NCBI RefSeq assembly: GCF_037081835.1
Contig: NZ_CP146516.1
Coordinates: 1,139,501 to 1,203,500 of the forward strand
DNA: 64,000 nt
From: Spirobacillus cienkowskii
GTDB lineage: Bacteria > Bdellovibrionota_B > Oligoflexia > Silvanigrellales > Silvanigrellaceae
Direction: 5' to 3'
Of the stretch, positions 18,482 through 26,099 are shown piece after piece. The notes under the pieces are model-generated. The model was not told the origin of the DNA. It ran no database searches and saw nothing but the letters and a program-made list of their open reading frames with translations. The translations under genes were made by a program, and so were the position numbers. Within the stretch, counting starts at the first letter, position 1. Each line of letters begins with the position of its first letter.

Positions 18482-19003
18482 TTAGTTGCTAGATGGCCAG
18501 GCAACCTTATTTGCAATCAATTCGGCAACTTTTTCTAGACCTTTTTCATCAGCGTCATTAAATCTAGCAAAAACTTGGCTATTTATTTCTAGCACACCTA
18601 TTAAGTTATTAAGTTCTTTTTGTTTGTTGTGATAAAAAAGAGGAATGATAATTTCAGAAAAAGCTGAATTGTCGCTTTGTATGTAACCTTCAAACTTATT
18701 GACATTATCAATGCGTATTGTTTTAAGTTGTGTTGCGGCAAAACCACAAGAACCTTTTTCTAGCGAAATTCGCGATGGTGCCATTTTTCCTTGAAAAGGA
18801 CCTAAAATAAGTTCATTATTTTTTAATAAGTAAAATCCAATCCAGTTTATTTCTTTAATTAAATAGTTGAGCATAGCTGTGATATTGCACAGTTGCGCAA
18901 GCCAATCTTTTTCTGTTTCTAAAAAAGATTCTATCAATTTGTACATGTTGTCGTAATGTTCCTCGTTTCTTGCAATATCAGTTGCAGGATAGAAATTTAT
19001 CAT
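18482..19003 (-). CDS. GAF protein of the free-methionine-R-sulfoxide reductase family, catalytic cysteines missing
   Basis: The 173-residue protein is a single GAF domain with the hallmark INWIGFYLLKNNELILGPFQGK of the fRMsr (MsrC) family, which reduces free methionine-R-sulfoxide. The family uses three cysteines, Cys84, Cys94 and Cys118 in E. coli numbering. At the same spacing (10 and 24 residues) this protein has Pro76, Cys86 and Ser110, so only the middle one survives. It therefore probably lacks the reductase activity and may bind a ligand or be inactive. It lies ten bases downstream of the hydrolase gene and is likely in one transcript with it. Confidence 0.8.
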   Translation of the reverse strand: MINFYPATDIARNEEHYDNMYKLIESFLETEKDWLAQLCNITAMLNYLIKEINWIGFYLLKNNELILGPFQGKMAPSRISLEKGSCGFAATQLKTIRIDNVNKFEGYIQSDNSAFSEIIIPLFYHNKQKELNNLIGVLEINSQVFARFNDADEKGLEKVAELIANKVAWPSSN

Positions 19004-19013
19004 AATAATATAA

Positions 19014-19925
19014 TTAATCCTTATGTAAAATGTGTTTAATTTGGCTTACCGTTTCGGTTTCCATTTCAAAAGGAAACATATGTGTTCCTTTAGGAATAAT
19101 AACCCATTTTAACTTCGGAAAAAAACATTTAACCCATAACTTCGCTTTAGAATTACAGGTATCGCTATTTTCACCTACAAAAAAAATTGGTGCAATGTTT
19201 TTTCGAATTCTAAAAGGTATCTTTAAAAATCCAATCCAAGCGGCGAATGGATATTCTTCAAACATATGCGCTTCCCAATTGGGATCATGAGCTAATTGAA
19301 TAAAATTTTTATGAACAGAAAAGCTGCCTCTCACATAATTGTAAACAGTTTCTATGGGCCAATTTTTCATTAAAGATGATTTGTGTAGTTCTGTAACAGC
19401 ATGTTCGATTGTTTGAAATCGTGTTTTTCGGCGTTTTACCCGAGAACTTTTAGGACTTAAATGTTTTTTATTAAGTATATGTATTAAAGACCATCTTAAT
19501 ATAATGTGAGAAGGAAGGATTGGAGGGTCAAGCAATAAAATTTTATCAACAGCAATGTGTTGAGTTGCAAGCAAAGACAGCCAAGAACCGAGGCTATGGC
19601 CACTCAGTATCCACTTTGTGTTTGGACTGTAGGTATTTTTAAAATGTAAAAATAGTTGCACGTGATCATGTGTGAGCGTTTCCCAGGTCCATTGATTTTT
19701 AGGTTTGTTGATGTAATTTGCTGGTACTGTGGTTTTGCCAAAACCACGCATATCGTAAGTGATAATAGAGCAATTTAATTCGTAAGAGAGTTGCTCAAAT
19801 AAATTTTTATAGGTTAATGCAGGAATTCCATTCGCACCACCAAAAAAAATTGTGTATTTATGAAGTTTTGGATTGGGGGCTTGAAATTCATAAATTTGAA
19901 AACCATTTAAATTTTTTTGTAGCAT
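19014..19925 (-). CDS. alpha/beta hydrolase
   Basis: This protein of about 303 residues has the alpha/beta-hydrolase layout: an N-terminal FFGGANGIPALTYKNL oxyanion-type loop, the strand ending YDMRGFGKT, the nucleophile elbow SGHSLGSW, and a late His in GTHMFPFE. An acid residue is likely in the VGENSDT segment. The substrate is not evident. I chose the ATG at 19925 because GGAAAG precedes it by about four bases; an upstream in-frame start at 19970 would add 15 hydrophobic residues without a ribosome site. The GAF gene follows ten bases later. Confidence 0.8.
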   Translation of the reverse strand: MLQKNLNGFQIYEFQAPNPKLHKYTIFFGGANGIPALTYKNLFEQLSYELNCSIITYDMRGFGKTTVPANYINKPKNQWTWETLTHDHVQLFLHFKNTYSPNTKWILSGHSLGSWLSLLATQHIAVDKILLLDPPILPSHIILRWSLIHILNKKHLSPKSSRVKRRKTRFQTIEHAVTELHKSSLMKNWPIETVYNYVRGSFSVHKNFIQLAHDPNWEAHMFEEYPFAAWIGFLKIPFRIRKNIAPIFFVGENSDTCNSKAKLWVKCFFPKLKWVIIPKGTHMFPFEMETETVSQIKHILHKD

Positions 19926-20044
19926 GATTCTTTCCAAAATTAAAAGGTCAAAGAATTTATTTATTATCACAATGGTTAATAATTTTCTAGATACTAATAA
20001 CTATTTTTTAATTATTAGAATTACAAATTTTAGCGAGGAAAAAC

Positions 20045-21439
20045 GTGGAATTTAAAAGATCAATTGTGTGGTTAAGGCGTGAATTAAGATTAGATGATAA
20101 TGCTGCTTTACATTACGCTTGTTTATATTCTTCTCAAATAATTCCTGTTTTTATTTTTGATAAAAATATACTTTCTAAATTGCCTAATCATGAAGATAAA
20201 AGAGTGACGTTTATTTTTGAAACGTTACAAGAATTAGAGCAACAACTCAAAAAACAAGGAAAAATGTTAATTGTCAGATTTGGTGATCCACAAGAAGAAA
20301 TTCCCAGTCTTGCAAAAGAATTAAAAGTTGATTCTGTTTTTACTAATAATGATTATGAGCAGTACGCAATAAAAAGAGATAATTTTATTAAAGACAAGCT
20401 TAAAGAATATCAAATTCAATTTCTGTCTTTTAAAGATCAAGTCATTTTTGAGAGAAACGAAATTTTAAAAGCCAATCAACAGCCTTATGTTGTGTTTACT
20501 CCCTACAAAAATGAATGGTTAAAGCGTGTTAAGATGCAAAATTTTGTATCTTTCACTTATGATATAAAAAAATTTATATCAAATGAAGACTTTAAAAATT
20601 ACCAGTTCCATTGGAAAATAGAAGAATTAGGTTTTAGTAAAGCAACTTTAATATTGTCACCTGGGCGTAAAGGGGCTCTTGAAAAAATACATACTTTTTC
20701 TAAAAAAATTGATGAATATGCCAATAATAGAAATTTTCTTAATATAGATGGAACCTCGTTGCTTTCTATTCATTTGCGTTTTGGCACAATCTCTATTCGA
20801 GAGGCTTTTCGGTTTGCTTATGAGCATCAATCTGAAGGTGCAAATGTTTGGATCAGTGAGCTGATTTGGCGAGAATTTTATAAAATGATTTTATCATTAT
20901 TTCCTTATGTTGAAACTTCGCCTTTTAAACAAGAATACAAATCTTTAAAATGGGAAAATAATGATAAATATTTTGAAAAATGGCAACAGGGGCAAACAGG
21001 ATTTCCAATTGTTGATGCTGCAATGCGCTATTTTAATAAAACGGGTTGGATGCATAACCGCCTAAGAATGGTTGTTGCTTCTTTTTTAACAAAAGATCTT
21101 TTGATTGATTATCGTAAAGGCGAAAAATATTTTGCAGATCATTTGTTAGACTACGATTTGTCTGCAAATAATGGAGGATGGCAGTGGAGCGCATCCACAG
21201 GGTGCGATGCACAACCCTATTTTCGAGTCTTTAATCCTGAAAGTCAGTCGCAAAAGTTTGATCCAAAAGGCACCTTTATTAAAGAACATTGTCCTGAACT
21301 TGTTCATTGTGATGAAAAAACGATTCACGCTCCAACTCAATCTCTTTTTTCAAGTTATAGTCATCACTATCCAACTCCTATTGTGAATCACGCTATTCAG
21401 CGAGAAAAGGCAATAAAATTGTTTAAAAAAATAGATTAA
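20045..21439 (+). CDS. phrB: deoxyribodipyrimidine photolyase
   Basis: Photolyase repairs UV-induced cyclobutane dimers in DNA with light and reduced FAD. The 464-residue protein has the N-terminal antenna-binding domain (IVWLRRELRLDDNAAL) and the C-terminal FAD domain with WISELIWREFYKMIL, HNRLRMVVASFLTKDLLIDY and the strongly conserved NNGGWQWSASTGCDAQPYF. Length and motifs fit a class I CPD photolyase; a cryptochrome is less likely. The start is GTG at 20045 with GAGGA six bases upstream. Its stop and the convergent ftsB-like stop share TTAA. Confidence 0.93.
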   Translation: MEFKRSIVWLRRELRLDDNAALHYACLYSSQIIPVFIFDKNILSKLPNHEDKRVTFIFETLQELEQQLKKQGKMLIVRFGDPQEEIPSLAKELKVDSVFTNNDYEQYAIKRDNFIKDKLKEYQIQFLSFKDQVIFERNEILKANQQPYVVFTPYKNEWLKRVKMQNFVSFTYDIKKFISNEDFKNYQFHWKIEELGFSKATLILSPGRKGALEKIHTFSKKIDEYANNRNFLNIDGTSLLSIHLRFGTISIREAFRFAYEHQSEGANVWISELIWREFYKMILSLFPYVETSPFKQEYKSLKWENNDKYFEKWQQGQTGFPIVDAAMRYFNKTGWMHNRLRMVVASFLTKDLLIDYRKGEKYFADHLLDYDLSANNGGWQWSASTGCDAQPYFRVFNPESQSQKFDPKGTFIKEHCPELVHCDEKTIHAPTQSLFSSYSHHYPTPIVNHAIQREKAIKLFKKID

Positions 21440-21816
21440 GGCTGGGTATCCGCAGAAAAAACTGTTAAAGACGTTTTTTCTGCCCCAAAAGAAAATGATG
21501 GCTTTGAGTTAAATTGAAAAATATACTCATCTTGTTCTACATAACCAAAACTTTCTTTGAGAAAGCGGGCTTGTCGTTCCGGAGAGTTTTTCAATTTTGC
21601 AATTTTTTCTTCGAGATACTGAGTCTGAATTTGAAGCTCCGTGATTGTTTGCGATAGCACATCTCGTTCTTTAATGAGTTCCATAAAATTTGAGATGCCA
21701 GCTTTTCCAATGGCAATAGAGCCAATAATCAACCACAATACAATCACAACAACCCATCTTGCTAAACTCTGAAATCGTTTTGAATAAACATGTGGTTGAT
21801 TATTGGGCAAGTTCAT
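21436..21816 (-). CDS. ftsB: FtsB/DivIC-like septum formation initiator
   Basis: The 126-residue protein has a short cytoplasmic N-terminus, one transmembrane helix (about residues 20-40), then a coiled coil (about 46-80) and a short C-terminal domain containing ERQARFLKESFGYVEQDEYIF. This is the DivIC/FtsB layout, in which the protein bridges FtsL and FtsQ at the division site. The ARE...YV type segment supports the call, but small coiled-coil proteins are hard to assign by eye. A promoter lies about 55-85 bp upstream. The gene is followed tail to tail by phrB. Confidence 0.75.
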   Translation of the reverse strand: MNLPNNQPHVYSKRFQSLARWVVVIVLWLIIGSIAIGKAGISNFMELIKERDVLSQTITELQIQTQYLEEKIAKLKNSPERQARFLKESFGYVEQDEYIFQFNSKPSFSFGAEKTSLTVFSADTQP

Positions 21817-21870
21817 CGCGTTGTCCGTATGGTTAAAATGAGGAAATTTATAGCAGTCACCCGCTAAATA

Positions 21871-21899
21871 ATTTTAACATATCTAAGGCGCTTTGTTGA
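21871..21899 (-). promoter_or_regulatory. probable sigma-70 promoter of the ftsB-like gene
   Basis: On the minus strand TCAACA (21894-21899) is followed after 17 bases by TAAAAT (21871-21876), with a TG one base before the -10 element as in extended -10 promoters. It lies 55 bp upstream of the start codon. Confidence 0.45.
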
Positions 21900-21917
21900 G
21901 TCGAATATCATAATACA

Positions 21918-22016
21918 GAGGAGGCATTCCTCAGAGACCCCTATAAGGAGCGAACTTCTGAAGTTATTGAATAAGTAAGACGATATTAAATTGCTCTAAT
22001 ATCGTCTTACTTATTC
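21918..22016. other. cluster of three hairpins, including a perfect 20-bp inverted repeat
   Basis: GAATAAGTAAGACGATATTA at 21969-21988 is repeated exactly in inverse orientation at 21997-22016, with an eight-base loop. Next to it AACTT-CTG-AAGTT lies at 21953-21965 and GAGGA-GGCAT-TCCTC at 21918-21932. Neither strand has a uridine run after the long stem, so it is not a typical intrinsic terminator. It lies between the epmA-like stop and the ftsB promoter. A structured RNA, an RNase III site or a small repeat element are all possible. Confidence 0.6.
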
Positions 22017-22092
22017 CTCGACCCGCTTTATATTCAAAAATTCAATTGTTTTTGCCAATCCTTGAAAAAAACGGTGATTTGCAAGTTGATTT

Positions 22093-23523
22093 CTATTCCC
22101 ATGCAACAGTATTTTTAGGAAATTGGCTTAAAAATGGAATGGCATAAAGTTGAGAAATAGACAATTGTTCAAGCAATATAGCCAGCAGTCTATCGATTCC
22201 AAGCGCATTTCCAGAGCAAGGGGGCATGCCAAATTTCATTGCATTTTCAAACATGGGATCGGCAACCAATTCGGATCGCGCTGACAAAGTTTTGTGAAAG
22301 CGCGCGCTGAGAATGTCACAGTCGTTTAATTCTTGATATCCATTGCATATTTCTATTCCATATAAAAATGCTTCCATTCTTTCTACAAAAAAACTTTCTG
22401 CGGATGTATTATTTATTATTTGAGTGCCTTCGGCTTTGGCTAACGCTCCCATTTGAATTGGATAATGGGTTACAAAACATGCTTTTTGTTTGGCCAAAAA
22501 AGGCTCTATTTTTTCCATAAATAATTTGCAAAAAATTGTGTTCCAGTCGTCATGATCTGTGATTGATGGGCTAAGCGGTTGCGCAATTTTTAAAAAACTA
22601 TTGCGCTCTTGCACTTCTTCTAGGTGAATTGATAAAATATTTAAAAACAATTGATCCACTCGAAATCTTGGCCACTGTTTAGGAATTTCTCTTGCAGAAC
22701 CAAGAAATTCAGCAAGAGTGGTAACAAGTTTTTCTGTATCTAACATAATGTCTGTTAGCTTACCTTGAGAACGGTACCACTCAAGCATGACAAACTCAGG
22801 TTCATGCAGTTTTGAGACTTCTCCGTTATTTCGATATGCTCTTGATAACTGAAAAACCTTTTCAAAACCTTCGGTCATTATTTTTTTTAAGGCAAATTCT
22901 GGGCTTGTTGGCAATTCGAGAGGCCACACTTTGCCTCGGTGATCGGTGTAATGCGTTTTAAAAGGATGCAAATACTCTTCGATACCACCACTTGGGACAA
23001 GAGTGGGGGTGTCAATATAAATAAACCCTCGATTGCAAAAAAACTGTTTGACTCTGTCTAATCCACGGTTGCGCTGTTTAATAAGTTTAGCACGTTTTGT
23101 GGTTGCAGAATTAAAAAATTTTGCTTCAAGTTGATTGGGATAATGAGATATTTGTATAAATTGTTTGTCCGGCAAAGGATTTGGAATCACAGTGTTGAGC
23201 CATTCTGCTTTGCAGGGATTGTGTTGTAAAATATCAATAAGTTGAATTGATACACTTTCATTGTAAGTTGAAGAGGTATTTTTTTCAGGAGTGTTTTTAA
23301 TTATTTTACATTTAAAGGTAATACTATCTCCATGATTTAATGGTTCGCCCTTTAAATTTTCTGATAAAGAGATGGGAAAAATTGCTCCAGTTGCATCACA
23401 GAGTCCCATTGTGTCATCGATAAAAAAAACTCTTCCCGCCGCCACACGTTCAGGAACAGCAGAAACTTTTTTAAGTTCAAATAATTGTTGCAATGTTAGA
23501 ATGTACTTGTTTTTGAAACTCAT
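22093..23523 (-). CDS. epmA: EpmA/GenX-like lysyl ligase (class II LysRS paralogue) with N-terminal extension
   Basis: The C-terminal 330 residues match the class II lysyl-tRNA synthetase core as found in EpmA (GenX/PoxA), which attaches beta-lysine to elongation factor P. Motif 2 reads FQLSRAYRNNGEVSKLHEPEFVMLEWYR, with the EpmA-like PEF-MLEWYR ending, and motif 3 is CSGNALGIDRLLAI. EpmA normally has about 325 residues and no anticodon domain. This 476-residue protein has about 140 extra N-terminal residues that look like a beta-rich OB-type domain (VAAGRVFFIDDTMGLCDATGAIF). It could be a true EpmA with an added domain or another lysyl ligase. It overlaps the protease gene by four bases (ATGA). 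Confidence 0.78.
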   Translation of the reverse strand: MSFKNKYILTLQQLFELKKVSAVPERVAAGRVFFIDDTMGLCDATGAIFPISLSENLKGEPLNHGDSITFKCKIIKNTPEKNTSSTYNESVSIQLIDILQHNPCKAEWLNTVIPNPLPDKQFIQISHYPNQLEAKFFNSATTKRAKLIKQRNRGLDRVKQFFCNRGFIYIDTPTLVPSGGIEEYLHPFKTHYTDHRGKVWPLELPTSPEFALKKIMTEGFEKVFQLSRAYRNNGEVSKLHEPEFVMLEWYRSQGKLTDIMLDTEKLVTTLAEFLGSAREIPKQWPRFRVDQLFLNILSIHLEEVQERNSFLKIAQPLSPSITDHDDWNTIFCKLFMEKIEPFLAKQKACFVTHYPIQMGALAKAEGTQIINNTSAESFFVERMEAFLYGIEICNGYQELNDCDILSARFHKTLSARSELVADPMFENAMKFGMPPCSGNALGIDRLLAILLEQLSISQLYAIPFLSQFPKNTVAWE

Positions 23524-26099
23524 TTTTTAGTTTTTCTAGTTTTTGGTTTACTTTTTGTTTTACTTGTTAAGCTACTTTTTTTCTTTTTAGGAGATTTTGT
23601 TTTTTTCTCATCAGATTTTTGATGCAAAACTTTATAAATTTTGTCAAAAGCACTTCCTTCATCAAAACGTCCTTTTTTCTCGTCCCATTTTCCAGTGGCA
23701 AAGCCTGTTAAAAGTTCAAAAGCATCTTCTGCTTTTGCAACAGGCCAAATGTGAAACTGCTTTTTTTCAACTGCTTCGCGAACCGTGCGATTTAACATTA
23801 AATGTTTAATGTTTTGGACAGGAATGATGCAGCCATTTCTGCCGGTCAGACCTTGAAGTTGGCATGTTTTAAAAAAGCCTTCAATTTTTTCGTTTACGCC
23901 CCCAATGGGTTGCACTTCGCCAAATTGATTGACAGAGCCAGTGACTCCAATGCCTTGATCAATAGGAATATTTGCAATTGTTGATAAAATTAAACACAGT
24001 TCTGCAAGTGTGGCCGAGTCACCATCCACTCCATTATAATTTTGTTCAAAACAAATGGTTGCTGCAATATGAGCGGGTGCTTTTCGCGCAAATGTGGCAT
24101 TGATCCAACTTGTTAAAATGCTCACTCCTTTATTGTGTAACTTACCTGATAAAGAGGCTTCACGTTCAATGTTTAAAATTCCAGGTTTGCCTTTATAAGT
24201 GCGGCAAGTAATGCGCGTGGGAACTCCAAAAGATAAGTCACCAAGAGAGTAAACTGCGAGTCCATTAATTTCCCCGACACGCCGAGAGTTTGTAGAAATT
24301 ATAATATCTTTGCGCTTTAGCATTTCAATAATATGATCTTCTATAGCAGCAGAACGCGAGTAGCGCTCATCAATTGCTTTTTCTACATGTTTCCGTGAGA
24401 CCTTTTTGCTTTTATATTCTTTTGCCATGAAATCAGCTTCAATGGTGATATCTTTAATCAAGCTAAAACGTGTGGTTAATTTATCTTGATCATCAACAAT
24501 ACGACTGCCAAATTCAACAATTGCTGCAATGCCGCTTTCATCAAAAGGAAGTAAGTTTTCAACTTTAGTTCTTGTTGAAATAAATTCGATGTAGTCATCA
24601 ATTGTTTTTTGTGAACGATCCATTTGTGCATCAAAATCTGCTTTAATTTTAAAAATTTTATTAAAGTCTTCATCGTGCTGATAAAGCATTCGATAAATCC
24701 AATCAGAGCCAATTAAAATTATTTTTACATTGAGGGGAATTGGTTCTGGTCTTAATCCACTTGTTGCTAAAATACTAAATTGCTCACCAAGATCTTCAAT
24801 AAATAATTTTTGATTTTTTACAACTCTTTTGAGGGTGTCCCAAACCTGTGGAGCACGCAATACATCCAATGCGTGCAACACAAGATAACCTCCATTGGCT
24901 CTTGCAAGCGAGCCTGCTTTAATCATTTTAAAGTCAGTTGTATAAACACCATACTCGATATTTTTTTCGATTTTTCCAAAAAGATTATAAAATGTAGGGT
25001 TATTTTCTATAATAATTGGCGCGCCTTTAATTTCTGTGTTGTCGACAAACACATTGATGCGATAAGGAAGATGCGGATCTCCTTTTTTTAAGTGATACGA
25101 GGTTGCAGCAGCAACTTCTTCACTTTCTGAGTCGGATTCATCATCATCTGGTAAAAAATCATTTAAGTTTTCGAGCAAATGTTTTTTTACTTCATCAAGA
25201 TATTCTAGTATATTTTTTTCAGTTTCGTACTCTTTTAAAAATGGAATGAGTGCTTGACTTACAACGTAATCACCAAGTTCTGATTGCAATTCTTCCAGTT
25301 TATTTTTTGTGTCGTTTTCAATTGATCTCACTTTTCGGGCAAAATCTAAAACTTCTGGTTCTAATAAATTTCTTTCGGCTTCAATTTTTTCTTTTTGTTC
25401 GTCATTTAATTCTGAATAGTCTTTTTCACTTAAAGGCTTTCCGTCAATAATAGGAACAGTGACAATTCCCATTCTCGTTGATTTTACCCCAAAGTTTTTA
25501 GATTTTGCTGCTTTTTCTAGTTCATTAAATAGCTTTGCCTTTTTTTCGTTGCTGGCATTAACAGTTGAGTTTACATTTGTTTCATATTCTTCTGACTGAA
25601 ACGCATCAACAAGCTCAACTGTTAGCTGTTCCATAAGCTCGTCCATTTGTTTTTTAAAACGCTTTGCAAATCCTGTTTTTAATTCCATTGCATGCGGAGA
25701 TTCTGGATTTTTGAAATTATAAACATAAATCCAGTCTCCAGGAGTTGGGCAGTTTTCTGCAGTTTTCTTTAAAAAAGATTGAATAACACTTGTTTTGCCT
25801 GTGCCTTGAACTCCAGCTACGTAAATATTGTAACCAGGTTTTTGAATACCTAAACCAAGGTTAATCGCTCTTACAGCGCGAACTTGAGAAATAATGTCAT
25901 AGTTTGGTTCTGATTTTTTATGTTTATCGATTTCAACTAATGATTCTTCACATGTTCTGTAAACTTCATCTGCGTTGAGTCTACGAAATAGCAGTGAACT
26001 TTTGTTTATTTTTAAGTCTATAGGGAATTGTTCGTCTCTCTGCTCCAGAATTGTTTTTGTGAGAGATGTTGATGTATTCTTATTTTTCGTTTTTTTCAT
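23520..26099 (-). CDS. Lon-family (LonB-like) ATP-dependent protease
   Basis: This 859-residue cytoplasmic protease has an AAA domain with Walker A GVQGTGKTS near residue 100, an inserted charged coiled region, and a C-terminal Lon protease domain. The catalytic dyad is Ser695 in GVDGDSA and Lys738 in GGVNEKIEG. The layout is that of the AAA_32/LonB group that lacks the N-terminal LON substrate domain of LonA. The C-terminus is an unusual Lys/Ser-rich tail of about 30 residues (SPKKKKSSLTSKTKSKPK), which could bind nucleic acid. It sits in an operon with overlapping ends: recQ-like, this gene, epmA-like. Confidence 0.9.
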   Translation of the reverse strand: MKKTKNKNTSTSLTKTILEQRDEQFPIDLKINKSSLLFRRLNADEVYRTCEESLVEIDKHKKSEPNYDIISQVRAVRAINLGLGIQKPGYNIYVAGVQGTGKTSVIQSFLKKTAENCPTPGDWIYVYNFKNPESPHAMELKTGFAKRFKKQMDELMEQLTVELVDAFQSEEYETNVNSTVNASNEKKAKLFNELEKAAKSKNFGVKSTRMGIVTVPIIDGKPLSEKDYSELNDEQKEKIEAERNLLEPEVLDFARKVRSIENDTKNKLEELQSELGDYVVSQALIPFLKEYETEKNILEYLDEVKKHLLENLNDFLPDDDESDSESEEVAAATSYHLKKGDPHLPYRINVFVDNTEIKGAPIIIENNPTFYNLFGKIEKNIEYGVYTTDFKMIKAGSLARANGGYLVLHALDVLRAPQVWDTLKRVVKNQKLFIEDLGEQFSILATSGLRPEPIPLNVKIILIGSDWIYRMLYQHDEDFNKIFKIKADFDAQMDRSQKTIDDYIEFISTRTKVENLLPFDESGIAAIVEFGSRIVDDQDKLTTRFSLIKDITIEADFMAKEYKSKKVSRKHVEKAIDERYSRSAAIEDHIIEMLKRKDIIISTNSRRVGEINGLAVYSLGDLSFGVPTRITCRTYKGKPGILNIEREASLSGKLHNKGVSILTSWINATFARKAPAHIAATICFEQNYNGVDGDSATLAELCLILSTIANIPIDQGIGVTGSVNQFGEVQPIGGVNEKIEGFFKTCQLQGLTGRNGCIIPVQNIKHLMLNRTVREAVEKKQFHIWPVAKAEDAFELLTGFATGKWDEKKGRFDEGSAFDKIYKVLHQKSDEKKTKSPKKKKSSLTSKTKSKPKTRKTKK

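Noticed and set aside
21969-22016. The 20-bp inverted repeat as an intrinsic terminator
   Set aside because: Neither strand has a uridine run after the stem; on the minus strand it is followed by AATAACTTC and on the plus strand by CTCGACCC.
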